64,000 nt of DNA. It comes from Clostridiaceae bacterium. GTDB taxonomy: Bacteria; Bacillota; Clostridia; Peptostreptococcales; Natronincolaceae. The position numbers and the translations under genes were made by a program. The stretch covers positions 516,094-580,093 of the forward strand of contig JAHDLO010000010.1 of the NCBI GenBank assembly GCA_018432235.1, given 5' to 3'. The notes beneath the pieces were generated by a model. That model had not been told where the DNA came from. It made no database searches and saw only the letters and a list, made by a program, of their open reading frames with translations. Of the stretch, positions 40,808-50,157 are shown one piece after another. The stretch's first letter is position 1. Each line of letters begins with the position of its first letter.

Positions 40808-41482
40808 CTAACCACAATTAATATTATATTGCAGCAGGAAGTATTCAGTTATTACAATAGCCCACTCACTTCCCATATAATAGTAGGGCAAAAGGCATAT
40901 GATGATATCTCTGTCGCAGCTACAGTTGAAATAGCCATACTCACCATAGCATTGATCATGGTACATACAGCATCTGTCTACAGGACTGATGGGCGCATCG
41001 GGACCACTGCACAGAGGTCCACACCAATTGCCATAGATACATGGCAGCAGACCTTTGGCTTCAGCATCTTCCTCCTCTGCCGCCACCTCACTGAGATACG
41101 CTTCCTTCTTGTTTAAATCTGCAATTATTTCATCAAATTCTTCACTGTCAAATGTTTCTTCATAAGCTAAAGCCATTTCATCATCTATTATTTTATAACC
41201 TTTCACAATTACCTTGTCATCTATTCGAGTGACTTCACTGGCAAAGGCATCAAGGCCCCTAGGAGATACTACAAAATACACATTAATCTCATCATTAATA
41301 CGCATCCTCAATATCTCTGCAGAAAAATCTCCTTTAGAATAAGCAAGGGCCTCCAGGCTGGCGTCGGTCATTTTCAGCTGCTTATCCTTAACTATAGAAT
41401 TCAGCAGCAGCTTGTATTCTCGATCCTTATTGGATTTCTGAATCAATTGCTTTCTTTCATTGTCTAAAAGAACCTGCTTCAC
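40808..41482 (-). CDS. phospholipase A2-like Cys-rich protein with novel N-terminal domain
   Basis: The 224-residue protein has no signal peptide. Its N-terminal ~140 residues are charged and unrecognised (LNSIVKDKQLKMTDASLEALAYSKGD, an acidic EEEDAEAKG linker). The C-terminal ~77 residues contain ten Cys. They carry the PLA2 core: a YGNWCGPLCSGP calcium-loop-like segment, CCMYHDQCYGEYG with catalytic His175/Asp176, and CSCDRD with Asp190. The fold would hydrolyse the sn-2 ester of phospholipids. The N-terminal part may keep it inactive or guide export. Confidence 0.65.
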   Translation of the reverse strand: MKQVLLDNERKQLIQKSNKDREYKLLLNSIVKDKQLKMTDASLEALAYSKGDFSAEILRMRINDEINVYFVVSPRGLDAFASEVTRIDDKVIVKGYKIIDDEMALAYEETFDSEEFDEIIADLNKKEAYLSEVAAEEEDAEAKGLLPCIYGNWCGPLCSGPDAPISPVDRCCMYHDQCYGEYGYFNCSCDRDIIICLLPYYYMGSEWAIVITEYFLLQYNINCG

Positions 41483-41711
41483 GAAACCACTCCTAATATA
41501 TTTGAAAATTAATTAATACCTCAATTAAAACGATAGAACCCTTTCAAATCTCAAGACGAACCTATTTGTTCGCCCAATAGAGTATATGCATGACGGTCCG
41601 ATTGTGTGCGGGCCGTCAATAGCACAGCAGCCTGCCTTCCATATCGTTGACGCCATTACAGAAAATGGGATATTATATAATTATGAAAACAAAAGGAGAG
41701 GTGAGTTTAAA

Positions 41712-43937
41712 TTGGCCAGAATCGGAAGAAACGATCCCTGTCCCTGTGGCAGCGGCAAAAAGTTCAAAAAATGCTGTGAAAAGGATAATACAGTAATTCA
41801 GTTTCCATCAGAAATGGTACTCCTTGAAGAATTTATCGATGCAAAAATGAATTTTTTTAAATATGTAGTGTCAAGAGAGGATGCTATAAATAATGAAGTA
41901 AAAAAAGTCGGTGATGAACATGGCTTTAATCCGATAGCCTGTACTACATGGCAGGAGTTCTTCTTTGAGTGGTTTGCCTTTGATTACCACTTTGAGCATA
42001 ATAAAAGTCTATTTGATATATTTCTAAAGGAAAATCAACGTAATTATAGCAATCGAGTGCTGAATCAGCTAAGTTTGTGGCCCCAAAGCTACATATCGGT
42101 ATATAAATATAATCAAACCCTCGCGAATGGAAAATATCTTCTTGAGGACTGCTTTACCGGAAAACAGGTGGAGATATATGATCCTGAGCTGGAGAATGAT
42201 CTGGACAAATTATTAATTATGAGACTGTTACCAGCAGGAAACGCCTATATAAATTTCCATGGTGTAATGCTATTACCCACAGAGGCCTTTGATATATTAA
42301 AGGAAACTATAGAGGATGCCAAAAATATTTCAGATCATGATGTCAGCTGGGAACAGTTTTTAAAGAATGAAATGCTTCTGGTTTCAAGTATTTTAGTGGA
42401 TTTGTTTGCCCCTAATGCCGACGATGAGGAAATAGATCTGCCTGATTCCTATGCACAGCAGCTTATAAGGGCATTTTTACAGAAGCCCCAAAAGGCCTTA
42501 GGGGGGAAAAGCCCTGCGGAAGCCAGCTTTATACCAAAGCTCGATAGCAAGCTGGACAAGTTTCTTGTCGCCCTTGAAGAGGAAAAATACGATGATCCTT
42601 ATTTAGATTTCTATCCTTCAATGCATATGGACTATATTACCGAATTGTTGGATGGCAGCATTGAAGAATTAAAGCGCTTTATTTCATTTGCTTTAAACGA
42701 AAAAAGCCTTCAAGAAGAGGCGCTTTTAGTAGTGGATAAAATGACAGGGGAGTATTTTCCTCAGGATATTAAAGAAGCTCTATCTGTATGGAGCTTTTAC
42801 TGTAAATGCTCTAGCCCTTTCATAAAGAAAAGGGGCTCATGGGCTGCTGCCTTGGAATATATGATAAATGCTAACCTCATGCATAGCAACCGCTACAATC
42901 AAAGGGAGCTTGCACAAAAATATGGGGTATCCGCCACAACCGTGTCAAAAAATTATAATTTGATAGTCGATGTGATTTTAAATAAATCGGATAAGCTTAT
43001 AGATGACGACCATATCGCAAATAATTCTCCGCAGATGCTAGCCTCTGCACCGGGGGCCGGAGGAAAGAAACCGAACGAAGCCCTAATGAATCAAATACAC
43101 AGAGAACTAAAGGATAAAAATTTTGAATCAATAGAAGAGGCCAATGCCTTTTTGCAGAAGTTGATGGAGGACGGGATACCAAAAATTGATCATAGCAAGC
43201 TAACCAATGAAGCCAAGGCTCAGGACTTGATTTATGCCGCCTGGGAAAAGAATTCTAAAGCCGATAGAGTAAAAACCGCTAAGGAGGCTTTAAAAATTGA
43301 TCCAAATTGTGTGGATGCCTATGTGCTATTGGCTGAGGACGACGCTTCTAGCGTTGAGGAAAAGGAAGCCCTATATATTAAAGCTTTAGAAAAGGGCAAA
43401 AAGACCCTTGGCAGAGAATTTTTTAAAGAAAACATGGGGTCCTTCTGGCTGGTAACAGAGACTCGCCCCTTTATGAGGGCCCAAATTGGCTTGGCGCTGT
43501 TGTTGTGGGAACATGGCAGACTTGAGGAAGCTGCTAATGTCCTCAAGGAAATGCTTAGATTAAACACCAATGATAACCAGGGTGTCCGCTATATTTTATT
43601 ACCGCTTCTTCTTGAGCTAGGCAGATTAAGAGAGGCAGATCGGCTGATCGAAGCATATCGGGGGGATGATAGTCCTCAATGGAATTACAATATCGCCCTA
43701 TACAACTTTATTGTAGATGGCAAAAATAAAAATTCATCGGCATGGTTGAAGGATGCCTTGAAGGATAATCAATTTGTGCCTCAATATCTGCTGGGCTTTA
43801 GCAATATCCCCAATGTCCTGCCGGAGTATAGTCAACCCGGCGGAAGAGATGAAGCAATCATTTACGCGTACTTTGGTGCCGGTGCCTGGAGAAAAACCAA
43901 GGGAGCGCTGGATTGGCTGCGATCCTTGATAAAGTAA
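41712..43937 (+). CDS. SEC-C zinc-finger protein with HTH and TPR regions
   Basis: The ~742-residue protein starts [22 protein letters not shown], a SEC-C motif that binds zinc. An HTH-like segment follows ([23 protein letters not shown], ~residues 394-415). The C-terminal TPR-like repeats run from ~residue 506 ([45 protein letters not shown]). TTG 41712 with AGGAGAGGTG upstream is the likely start; an in-frame ATG at 41586 is possible, but the intervening sequence has no family match. Related proteins are common in Clostridia; their function is unknown. Confidence 0.7.
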   Translation: MARIGRNDPCPCGSGKKFKKCCEKDNTVIQFPSEMVLLEEFIDAKMNFFKYVVSREDAINNEVKKVGDEHGFNPIACTTWQEFFFEWFAFDYHFEHNKSLFDIFLKENQRNYSNRVLNQLSLWPQSYISVYKYNQTLANGKYLLEDCFTGKQVEIYDPELENDLDKLLIMRLLPAGNAYINFHGVMLLPTEAFDILKETIEDAKNISDHDVSWEQFLKNEMLLVSSILVDLFAPNADDEEIDLPDSYAQQLIRAFLQKPQKALGGKSPAEASFIPKLDSKLDKFLVALEEEKYDDPYLDFYPSMHMDYITELLDGSIEELKRFISFALNEKSLQEEALLVVDKMTGEYFPQDIKEALSVWSFYCKCSSPFIKKRGSWAAALEYMINANLMHSNRYNQRELAQKYGVSATTVSKNYNLIVDVILNKSDKLIDDDHIANNSPQMLASAPGAGGKKPNEALMNQIHRELKDKNFESIEEANAFLQKLMEDGIPKIDHSKLTNEAKAQDLIYAAWEKNSKADRVKTAKEALKIDPNCVDAYVLLAEDDASSVEEKEALYIKALEKGKKTLGREFFKENMGSFWLVTETRPFMRAQIGLALLLWEHGRLEEAANVLKEMLRLNTNDNQGVRYILLPLLLELGRLREADRLIEAYRGDDSPQWNYNIALYNFIVDGKNKNSSAWLKDALKDNQFVPQYLLGFSNIPNVLPEYSQPGGRDEAIIYAYFGAGAWRKTKGALDWLRSLIK

Positions 43938-43970
43938 ATTTTCAATCCCTAAGACAATCTCTATATCATA

Positions 43971-44018
43971 AAAAAGCTGCTTTGGGTAGTTGTAGAACTC
44001 ACCTTGAAGCAGCTTTTT
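43971..44018 (+). terminator. terminator of the SEC-C gene
   Basis: AAAAAGCTGCTT and AAGCAGCTTTTT form a 12-pair stem with a 24-base loop, ending in T-rich DNA. Confidence 0.75.
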
Positions 44019-44032
44019 AAATCGGATGTAGA

Positions 44033-44112
44033 TTGTCAGCGGGAACCGTCCCACTTGACAAGGGGCAGTGCTCACTTGACAGAATTGTCACCTGGAACCG
44101 TCCCGTTTGACA
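44033..44112 (-). repeat. pair of REP-like repeats (copies H and I)
   Basis: Copy H is at 44033-44060 and copy I at 44085-44112, both with AACCGTCCC orientation. An extra half-copy (CTCACTTGACA) lies between them. Copy I encodes the last residues and stop codon of the adjacent membrane protein gene. Confidence 0.8.
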
Positions 44113-44519
44113 CTTTTTCCTTTCGACCTGATCAACAATACCATCCCCCAAATGCCGCCCAAAAGCATGACCTCAAAAATTCCCATAATGTGTATCATAT
44201 ATGTCGTTGAGAAATTCATCAGAAGCGAGATCAGATGGTTGATGCCTAGAACCCAACATAGTATTGTCGATTGGATTGTAAGCACCTTCATGATTTCCAC
44301 ATTCTTTTTGACTAAAGCAACTATGATTGCAGAGATAATGCCGATGTTCCACAGTGCAATCTCGCGCTGCCACCCTAATGCACTGCCCCAGCTCGTAAAC
44401 TGACCGCCAAGTTGCGGTAGGAAGAATTGCCAGATAAACGCGCCGCCACAGGCAATGAGCATGAAGATAAGGTACAGCGTATACTGCTTACGGGTAGTGC
44501 CTATTTTAGTTTTTTCCAT
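44088..44519 (-). CDS. four-helix membrane protein, TetR-controlled
   Basis: The 143-residue protein has about four membrane helices (LYLIFMLIACGGAFIWQFFL, IALWNIGIISAIIVALV, LTIQSTILCWVLGINHLISLL, IMGIFEVMLLGGIWGMVLLI). Its end, KSVKRDGSR, is encoded by REP copy I. Start ATG 44519 has GGAGGG upstream. It is divergent from a TetR regulator, with two TGAAA-N4-TTTCA palindromes between, so it is probably the regulator's target. The family was not recognised. Confidence 0.65.
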   Translation of the reverse strand: MEKTKIGTTRKQYTLYLIFMLIACGGAFIWQFFLPQLGGQFTSWGSALGWQREIALWNIGIISAIIVALVKKNVEIMKVLTIQSTILCWVLGINHLISLLMNFSTTYMIHIMGIFEVMLLGGIWGMVLLIRSKGKSVKRDGSR

Positions 44520-44538
44520 TTTTTCGCCCTCCAAAACC

Positions 44539-44552
44539 TGAAATAATTTTCA
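44539..44552. promoter_or_regulatory. TetR operator palindrome 1
   Basis: TGAAATAATTTTCA is a perfect-arm palindrome (TGAAA/TTTCA) in the divergent region. A near-identical copy lies 58 bases away. Confidence 0.6.
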
Positions 44553-44596
44553 TATTTTAAGTATACACAGCATTACCAGCATTGTCAATATTAATC

Positions 44597-44610
44597 TGAA
44601 ATAAGTTTCA
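44597..44610. promoter_or_regulatory. TetR operator palindrome 2
   Basis: TGAAATAAGTTTCA differs from the first copy only in the spacer. It lies about 65 bases upstream of the TetR start, between the divergent promoters. Confidence 0.6.
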
Positions 44611-44674
44611 TGTTCTATTGATTTTCATGTTTTTGTCATCTATAATAGAATGTAAACAAAGGAAGGTGAATTTC

Positions 44675-45283
44675 ATGAGCAATAATGAAATCCGCGTGCC
44701 GAAGCAAAAGAGGTCCATAGAAAAAAAGAACGCCATCATCAAGGCCAGCTATGATCTTTTTTGTGAGAAAGGGTATCACAAGACCAACACAGCGGAGATT
44801 GCCAAGGCAGCCGGTGTTTCCACTGGAATCGTGTACAACTATTTTCAAGATAAAAGCGACATTCTGCTGGAAGTAATTAAGTTATATATATCCCACTTAG
44901 GGGAACAATTCAGCTCAATTCTCGATGGGCCTATTGATAAGGAAAACATCGCTTCTATGATAGTACAATTTATTGATACGTCCATTGCGTCTCACACGAT
45001 GAATGTGGATGCCCACAACGAGTTTTGGGCACTGTCACTTCTCGAAAGTGATATTCAGACCCTCTTTGATCAGTTTGAGAATACAATACTAGAAAGGCTA
45101 CGGGAGAAGCTTATGGCCGCAGGATTTTCACATAATTGCCTCCTTGAGAAAATCAGAATCAGCTATGGTATCGTTGAACAGCTCTGCCACGATTATATCC
45201 GGCATAACATTACCGATGAGGAACTGGAAAAAATGAAGTCACTGGCAACAACTACGATTGTCGGGCTACTTAATGGTGTATAG
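44675..45283 (+). CDS. TetR/AcrR family transcriptional regulator
   Basis: The 202-residue protein has an N-terminal TetR HTH (residues ~10-58: KKNAIIKASYDLFCEKGYHKTNTAEIAKAAGVSTGIVYNYFQDKSDIL) and a helical ligand domain. ATG 44675 is preferred because AAAGGAAGGTG lies upstream; the earlier in-frame start lacks a site. It lies divergent from the membrane protein gene and beside two palindromic operators. Effector unknown. Confidence 0.87.
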   Translation: MSNNEIRVPKQKRSIEKKNAIIKASYDLFCEKGYHKTNTAEIAKAAGVSTGIVYNYFQDKSDILLEVIKLYISHLGEQFSSILDGPIDKENIASMIVQFIDTSIASHTMNVDAHNEFWALSLLESDIQTLFDQFENTILERLREKLMAAGFSHNCLLEKIRISYGIVEQLCHDYIRHNITDEELEKMKSLATTTIVGLLNGV

Positions 45284-45354
45284 TAAATCAATGCTATCAT
45301 TCCAGTGGCTCTTTTCTGTAGCGGTATTGCCTCCAATGGTGATCATATATATAT

Positions 45355-45393
45355 ATTGCCCTGACATTGTAAAAAGTAAGGGCAATTTTTTTA
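45355..45393 (+). terminator. terminator of the TetR gene
   Basis: ATTGCCCT pairs with AGGGCAAT, followed by seven T residues. Confidence 0.8.
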
Positions 45394-45449
45394 TATAAAA
45401 TTTTATTTTTTCATAAACATTGCAAAATTACAGTTTGTAATTAATAGCA

Positions 45450-45478
45450 TTGACAAAGTGTAATTGCGTTGTTATACT
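45450..45478 (+). promoter_or_regulatory. promoter of the peptide-uptake operon
   Basis: TTGACA, a 17-base spacer and TATACT make a near-consensus sigma-A promoter 65 bases before the first gene. TGTAATT half-sites on either side of the -35 (TTTGTAATTAA and GTGTAATTG) could be regulator contacts. Confidence 0.75.
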
Positions 45479-45542
45479 GTACTAAAGTATTTTACGAAAA
45501 TACAGAAAATTTTGCATCCACTATACTAAGGGGGAGAAAAGG

Positions 45543-47183
45543 ATGAAGAAAAAGATTGCTTTAGCTTTGGTAATGCTTCTGTTATTGGCCATGCTGGCTG
45601 GTTGTACAACCAAGGGAGAACTAGAAGATGATACTAAACCAGGGATTTCGACCGGGGCTCAGGAATTCGTGTTTGGTGCAAGAAATGATATGATGACCCT
45701 TGACGTAAGTAAGATGAACGATGAATCATCGGCACTGGTTATGTATGCTGTCAATGAAGGTTTGATTCGATACAGCAGCGATCAGGTTGTCATGGGCGTA
45801 GCAGAAGACTATTCAGTTTCTGAGGATGGCACCGTCTATACCTTTCAGCTAAGGGATGCCCTTTGGTCTGATGGGAAGCCGGTAACAGCATATGATTTTG
45901 AATATTCCTTCCTAAGAACATTAGACCCAGAAACAGGCTCATCTCAGGTGGGCTCGTTTGACTCGATACTTAATGCCAAGGCATACTACAATGGGGAATT
46001 AACCGATGCATCTCAGGTCGGAATTAAAGCAGTGGACGAAAAAACCTTTGAAATTACATTGATAAAAAATGATCCATTCTTTATTTTACAATTAGCCCAG
46101 GGCATTAACTATTATCCCATCAGAAAAGATTATGTAGAGCAGTTTGGCGCCAACTATGGGGCAGGACCCGAATCATTTATAGGCTGTGGACCCTTTACCC
46201 TAACTAGCTGGGCCCAGGCTTCCAGTATTGTTATGGATAAAAATGAAAAATATTGGGATTTAGAAAATATTAAACTGAATAAGGTAACTCAATTAATCGT
46301 TCCCGATGAAAACACCTTAGTCGGCATGTATGATTTAGGCGAAGTAGATGCTGTATATTCAATATCCGCTGTACAAACAACGCTGTACCCTGATCATGGC
46401 AATAAGATAGGGGGTACACTGCAATACCTTTCCTTTAATACAAGAAGCGGACATGTCCTTGGGAATGAAAACCTGAGAAAAGCCCTGAGCTTTGCTATTA
46501 GCAGAGAATCCGTCGTAGCTGCCGTAGCGTCACCGGGTTCAGAGGTTGCTGATTCAATGATAGACCCAAGTATTTTTCTGGTTGGTGTGGCAATTACTGA
46601 GCAGTACCCCAATTCAACAGGAGTAGCCCCCAGTGGCGACGTTGAACAGGCAAAGGCTTACCTTCAGCTGGCCCTTTCAGAATTAGGGCTATCATCAGCA
46701 TCAGAGCTTCCTGCCATCACCTATGTTGCTATGGATTCCACTGCCCACAGACAGTATGCAGAGGCGCTTCAAGCTAGATGGAAGGATACCCTGGGTGTTA
46801 ATGTTACGCTAAGTATATTACCAGTACCCCAGGCAATTGATTCATTGTTGAAGGGCACGTTTGATATCTTCCTTGTTAGCCAAAGCACTGGTGTAAACCC
46901 TGATACACTTTTGAAAAACTTCACAATAGGCAATGGAAATAACTATTCAGGCTGGGAAAATCAAGCCTACAGTGATTTCATGACTGCCGCAGAAGCCAGT
47001 ACAATCCTTGTTGACAGATTGAGCCTGCTGCAAAAGGCAGAGGCAATCATTCTTGAGGAGGCACCTGTAGCACCATTATGGTTGCCTGGTACTGCCTATT
47101 TAGCCAGAGACTATGTAAAGGACCTGCACTATGGCAGACAAACAGGATCAATAGAATTTAACTACGTGTCAATTCAGAAATAG
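45543..47183 (+). CDS. oligopeptide ABC transporter substrate-binding lipoprotein
   Basis: The 546-residue protein has a lipoprotein signal peptide with lipobox LAGC (Cys21) and the SBP_bac_5 family fold. Motifs are QLRDALWSDGKPVTAYDFEYSFLRTLDPETGS, KYWDLENIKLNKV and NENLRKALSFAISRESVV. It captures peptides outside the membrane and hands them to the permeases encoded next. A stem-loop separates it from the permease genes, so it is probably made in excess. Confidence 0.92.
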   Translation: MKKKIALALVMLLLLAMLAGCTTKGELEDDTKPGISTGAQEFVFGARNDMMTLDVSKMNDESSALVMYAVNEGLIRYSSDQVVMGVAEDYSVSEDGTVYTFQLRDALWSDGKPVTAYDFEYSFLRTLDPETGSSQVGSFDSILNAKAYYNGELTDASQVGIKAVDEKTFEITLIKNDPFFILQLAQGINYYPIRKDYVEQFGANYGAGPESFIGCGPFTLTSWAQASSIVMDKNEKYWDLENIKLNKVTQLIVPDENTLVGMYDLGEVDAVYSISAVQTTLYPDHGNKIGGTLQYLSFNTRSGHVLGNENLRKALSFAISRESVVAAVASPGSEVADSMIDPSIFLVGVAITEQYPNSTGVAPSGDVEQAKAYLQLALSELGLSSASELPAITYVAMDSTAHRQYAEALQARWKDTLGVNVTLSILPVPQAIDSLLKGTFDIFLVSQSTGVNPDTLLKNFTIGNGNNYSGWENQAYSDFMTAAEASTILVDRLSLLQKAEAIILEEAPVAPLWLPGTAYLARDYVKDLHYGRQTGSIEFNYVSIQK

Positions 47184-47193
47184 TGATTCTTGT

Positions 47194-47221
47194 GCAGAGC
47201 TTCTTGTATAAGAAGCTCTGC
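47194..47221 (+). promoter_or_regulatory. intercistronic stem-loop
   Basis: GCAGAGCTTCT and AGAAGCTCTGC form a perfect 11-pair stem with a six-base loop and no T-run. Such stems after a binding-protein gene protect the upstream mRNA and lower permease expression. Confidence 0.7.
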
Positions 47222-47268
47222 ATTAGCTATTGTATTAGATTGTTCAAAACACAGAAAGGAGGAGGCTA

Positions 47269-48183
47269 ATGGCTAAGTATATAGTAAAGAGACTGCTGAT
47301 ATCTGTCATAACCATCTGGCTTTTAGCTACTATTTCATTTTTCCTCTTAAGAACACTGCCCGGAAATCCATTTCAGACAAATCAAATATTGTCTATCGAA
47401 ATGCAGGAAAAAATGATGACCTATTATGGACTTAACAGACCACTGCTGGAGCAATACATCACGTATCTTTCAAATCTAATAAGGGGAGATATGGGCTATT
47501 CACTGAAATATACCAACAGAACAGTCAACAGTATTATCAAGACCACCTTTCCTATATCAGCCAGCTTAGGGCTAAAGGCCCTGGCCCTGGCACTCCCTAT
47601 AGGCTTATTCCTGGGGGTTGCATCAGCCAAGAAAAGAGGACAAGCCGTTGATTATGCCTGCGTCTTTATATCGGTTTTAGGTGTATCCATACCCAGCTTT
47701 ATCTTAGGTTCATTTCTGCAATACATTTTCGCACTTAAGCTGAAAATATTGCCGATGGCCCAATGGAGTACGCCGCTCCATACAATTCTTCCTACTATTG
47801 CCCTGGCATTGTCACTGCTGGCAACCCTGACAAGAGTAATGAGGGCCAGTATGCTGGAGGTCACCACCCAGGACTATGTAAAAACCGCCAAAGCAAAGGG
47901 ACTGACGGAATCTAAAATAACCTGGAGCCATCAAATTAGAAATGCCATGGTACCAATCCTCACCCTGCTGGGGCCAATGGTGGCAACAGTACTAATGGGC
48001 ACCTTTGTTATTGAGAAAATCTTTGCCATTCCCGGGTTAGGCCAGCATTTTGTCAACTCCATAACAGGCCTTGATTATACCATGACCATGGGATTGATAG
48101 TATTTTATGGTATATTTATGGTAACAGCAAACTTTATTGTCGATATTGCCTACGGCTTCGTTGATCCAAGAATTAGAATTTAA
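47269..48183 (+). CDS. peptide ABC transporter permease (DppB/OppB type)
   Basis: The 304-residue protein has six helices, the family N-terminus (YIVKRLLISVITIWLLATISFFLLRTLPGNPF) and the EAA-loop motif DYVKTAKAKGLTESKITWSHQIRNAMVPIL. It pairs with the next permease to form the import channel. AAAGGAGGAGG precedes it. Confidence 0.9.
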   Translation: MAKYIVKRLLISVITIWLLATISFFLLRTLPGNPFQTNQILSIEMQEKMMTYYGLNRPLLEQYITYLSNLIRGDMGYSLKYTNRTVNSIIKTTFPISASLGLKALALALPIGLFLGVASAKKRGQAVDYACVFISVLGVSIPSFILGSFLQYIFALKLKILPMAQWSTPLHTILPTIALALSLLATLTRVMRASMLEVTTQDYVKTAKAKGLTESKITWSHQIRNAMVPILTLLGPMVATVLMGTFVIEKIFAIPGLGQHFVNSITGLDYTMTMGLIVFYGIFMVTANFIVDIAYGFVDPRIRI

Positions 48184-48197
48184 GTGAGGTGGCTAGA

Positions 48198-49127
48198 TTG
48201 GAAGATAATATGACAACTCATGAGGCAAATGATTTTCTGTTTACAGTAGAAGCGGCAATTCCCCACAGCCAGCTTGCTGGTAGCAATCTGTCCTATTGGG
48301 CAGATGCTAAAAGAAGACTCTTAAAAAATAAAGTGGCAATGATAAGCTTGATTTTTATCCTATTAATATTAGCACTATCCATCGTAATCCCCGCCACCTC
48401 CTCCTATACCTACGATCAGCAAAATCTATCTAATATCAATTCAGCTCCCTCAAGAGCACATCTATTTGGAACGGATTCATTAGGGAGGGACCTGTGGGTA
48501 AGGGTTTGGTATGGTGCAAGGGTATCACTGGCAGTAGGCATATTTGGCTCCATTATCCCCAGTCTTATTGGAATCGTCATCGGGGGGATATCGGGATTTT
48601 TCGGCGGGAAGCTTGATATGGTAATTATGAGGGCTATTGACATTATTATGTGCGTGCCCTCAATGATCTATGTTATTCTAATCATGCTATTTATCGGTTC
48701 AGGACAGATACCTTTAATCATAGCCTTTGCTTTAACCGGATGGATGGGAACCGCCAGAAACGTTAGAGGACTCGTGCTTCAGCTTAAGGAAAGGGAGTTC
48801 GTATTGGCTTCAAAGGCATTAGGCGCATCATCGGCCTCCCTTATATTTTCCCACCTCATCCCCAATACTTTGGGCATTGTAATCGTAAGCATTACCATGG
48901 GTGTACCGGGAGCCATATTTCATGAGGCCTATCTCAGCTTTATAGGCTTGGGCATTGCACCGCCAATACCCAGCTGGGGTCAGTTAGCCAACCTGGGAAC
49001 AGCTGTATTTAGAATATTCCCTTATCAGCTCCTAATACCTGCTTCGATGATTTCTATAACCATGCTCTCCTTTAACCTGTTTGGCGATGGCTTAAGGGAC
49101 GCACTGGACCCTAAATTGAGAAATTAG
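48198..49127 (+). CDS. peptide ABC transporter permease (DppC/OppC type)
   Basis: The ~309-residue protein has an N-terminal cytoplasmic segment, then KNKVAMISLIFILLILALSIVIP. The FGTDSLGRDLWVRVWYGARVSLAVG motif and EAA loop (REFVLASKALGASSASLIFSHLIPNTLG) follow. The start is unclear; TTG 48198 (after GAGGTG) or ATG 48210 is preferred over GTG 48189. It lies 5-15 bases after the DppB-type gene. Confidence 0.9.
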   Translation: MEDNMTTHEANDFLFTVEAAIPHSQLAGSNLSYWADAKRRLLKNKVAMISLIFILLILALSIVIPATSSYTYDQQNLSNINSAPSRAHLFGTDSLGRDLWVRVWYGARVSLAVGIFGSIIPSLIGIVIGGISGFFGGKLDMVIMRAIDIIMCVPSMIYVILIMLFIGSGQIPLIIAFALTGWMGTARNVRGLVLQLKEREFVLASKALGASSASLIFSHLIPNTLGIVIVSITMGVPGAIFHEAYLSFIGLGIAPPIPSWGQLANLGTAVFRIFPYQLLIPASMISITMLSFNLFGDGLRDALDPKLRN

Positions 49128-49143
49128 GAAAGGAACAAATCCT

Positions 49144-50157
49144 ATGTCTGAAAGAATATTAAATATAGAAAATCTTAAAGTTTCATTTGATACCTACGCA
49201 GGCGAGGTAGAGGCAGTAAGAGGCGTTTCATTCCACGTTAACAAAGGAGAGACTCTGGCCATCGTTGGCGAGTCGGGATGCGGAAAAAGCATAACCGTGC
49301 AAAGCATCATGAAGCTGGTGCCAATGCCCCCTGGCAGATTAAAGGAAGGGACGATTGAGTACCTGTCTACAGACATTACCGCCTACAGCGACAAAAAAAT
49401 GCAGCACCTGCGGGGAAAAGAAATGTCCATGATATTTCAAGACCCAATGACCAGCCTGAATCCCACCATGAGAATCGGGCAGCAGATTCTGGAGGGTGTG
49501 AAGAAGCACACCGGCCTCAAGAAAAAGGAAGCAGAGGAACAGATCATAAGGCTGCTTACGGATGTTGGCATTCCTAACCCCGATAAAAATATGCTGAGAT
49601 ATCCTCATATGTTTTCAGGCGGAATGAGGCAAAGAGTTATGATTGCTATAGCCCTGGCTTGTAATCCCAAAATATTATTTGCCGATGAACCGACTACGGC
49701 ATTGGATGTCACGACTCAGGCACAAATACTTGAGCTGATGAATGCGCTTAAGGAAAAATTCGGTACATCCATTGTACTGATTACCCACGATCTAGGCATT
49801 GTAGCCAGGATGGCAGATCGGGTTGCAGTCATGTACGCAGGCAAAATTGTAGAGACAGGCAGTGCCCATGACATTTTCTATACACCCAAGCACCCATATA
49901 CCTTTGGATTGTTAAAAAGCCTTCCCAGCATGGACCTTTCCAAAGAAACTAAACTGGAGATCATTCCCGGCACACCCGCCAGCTTAATCAATCCGCCAAA
50001 GGGATGCAGCTTTGCAGACCGATGCAAATATGCCATGAATGTGTGCAATAGGCTGGAGCCTCCAGAGAATGAAATATCGCAAGGACATGCTGGCAGCTGC
50101 TGGCTGCTGGATGAAAGAGCCCCTAAGGTTGATCTGATAAAGGGGGAAATATTATGA
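49144..50157 (+). CDS. peptide ABC transporter ATPase (DppD/OppD type)
   Basis: The 337-residue protein has Walker A GESGCGKS, signature FSGGMRQRVMIAIAL and Walker B ILFADEPTTALD. The C-terminal oligopeptide-transporter extension has Cys-rich PPKGCSFADRCKYAMNVC. It powers peptide import. Its stop overlaps the start of the next ATPase gene (ATGAGC). Confidence 0.93.
   Translation: MSERILNIENLKVSFDTYAGEVEAVRGVSFHVNKGETLAIVGESGCGKSITVQSIMKLVPMPPGRLKEGTIEYLSTDITAYSDKKMQHLRGKEMSMIFQDPMTSLNPTMRIGQQILEGVKKHTGLKKKEAEEQIIRLLTDVGIPNPDKNMLRYPHMFSGGMRQRVMIAIALACNPKILFADEPTTALDVTTQAQILELMNALKEKFGTSIVLITHDLGIVARMADRVAVMYAGKIVETGSAHDIFYTPKHPYTFGLLKSLPSMDLSKETKLEIIPGTPASLINPPKGCSFADRCKYAMNVCNRLEPPENEISQGHAGSCWLLDERAPKVDLIKGEIL

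Noticed and set aside
41586..41711. N-terminal extension of the SEC-C protein to ATG 41586
   Set aside because: The added 42 residues lack family resemblance, while AGGAGAGGTG sits just before the in-frame TTG at 41712 where the SEC-C domain starts.
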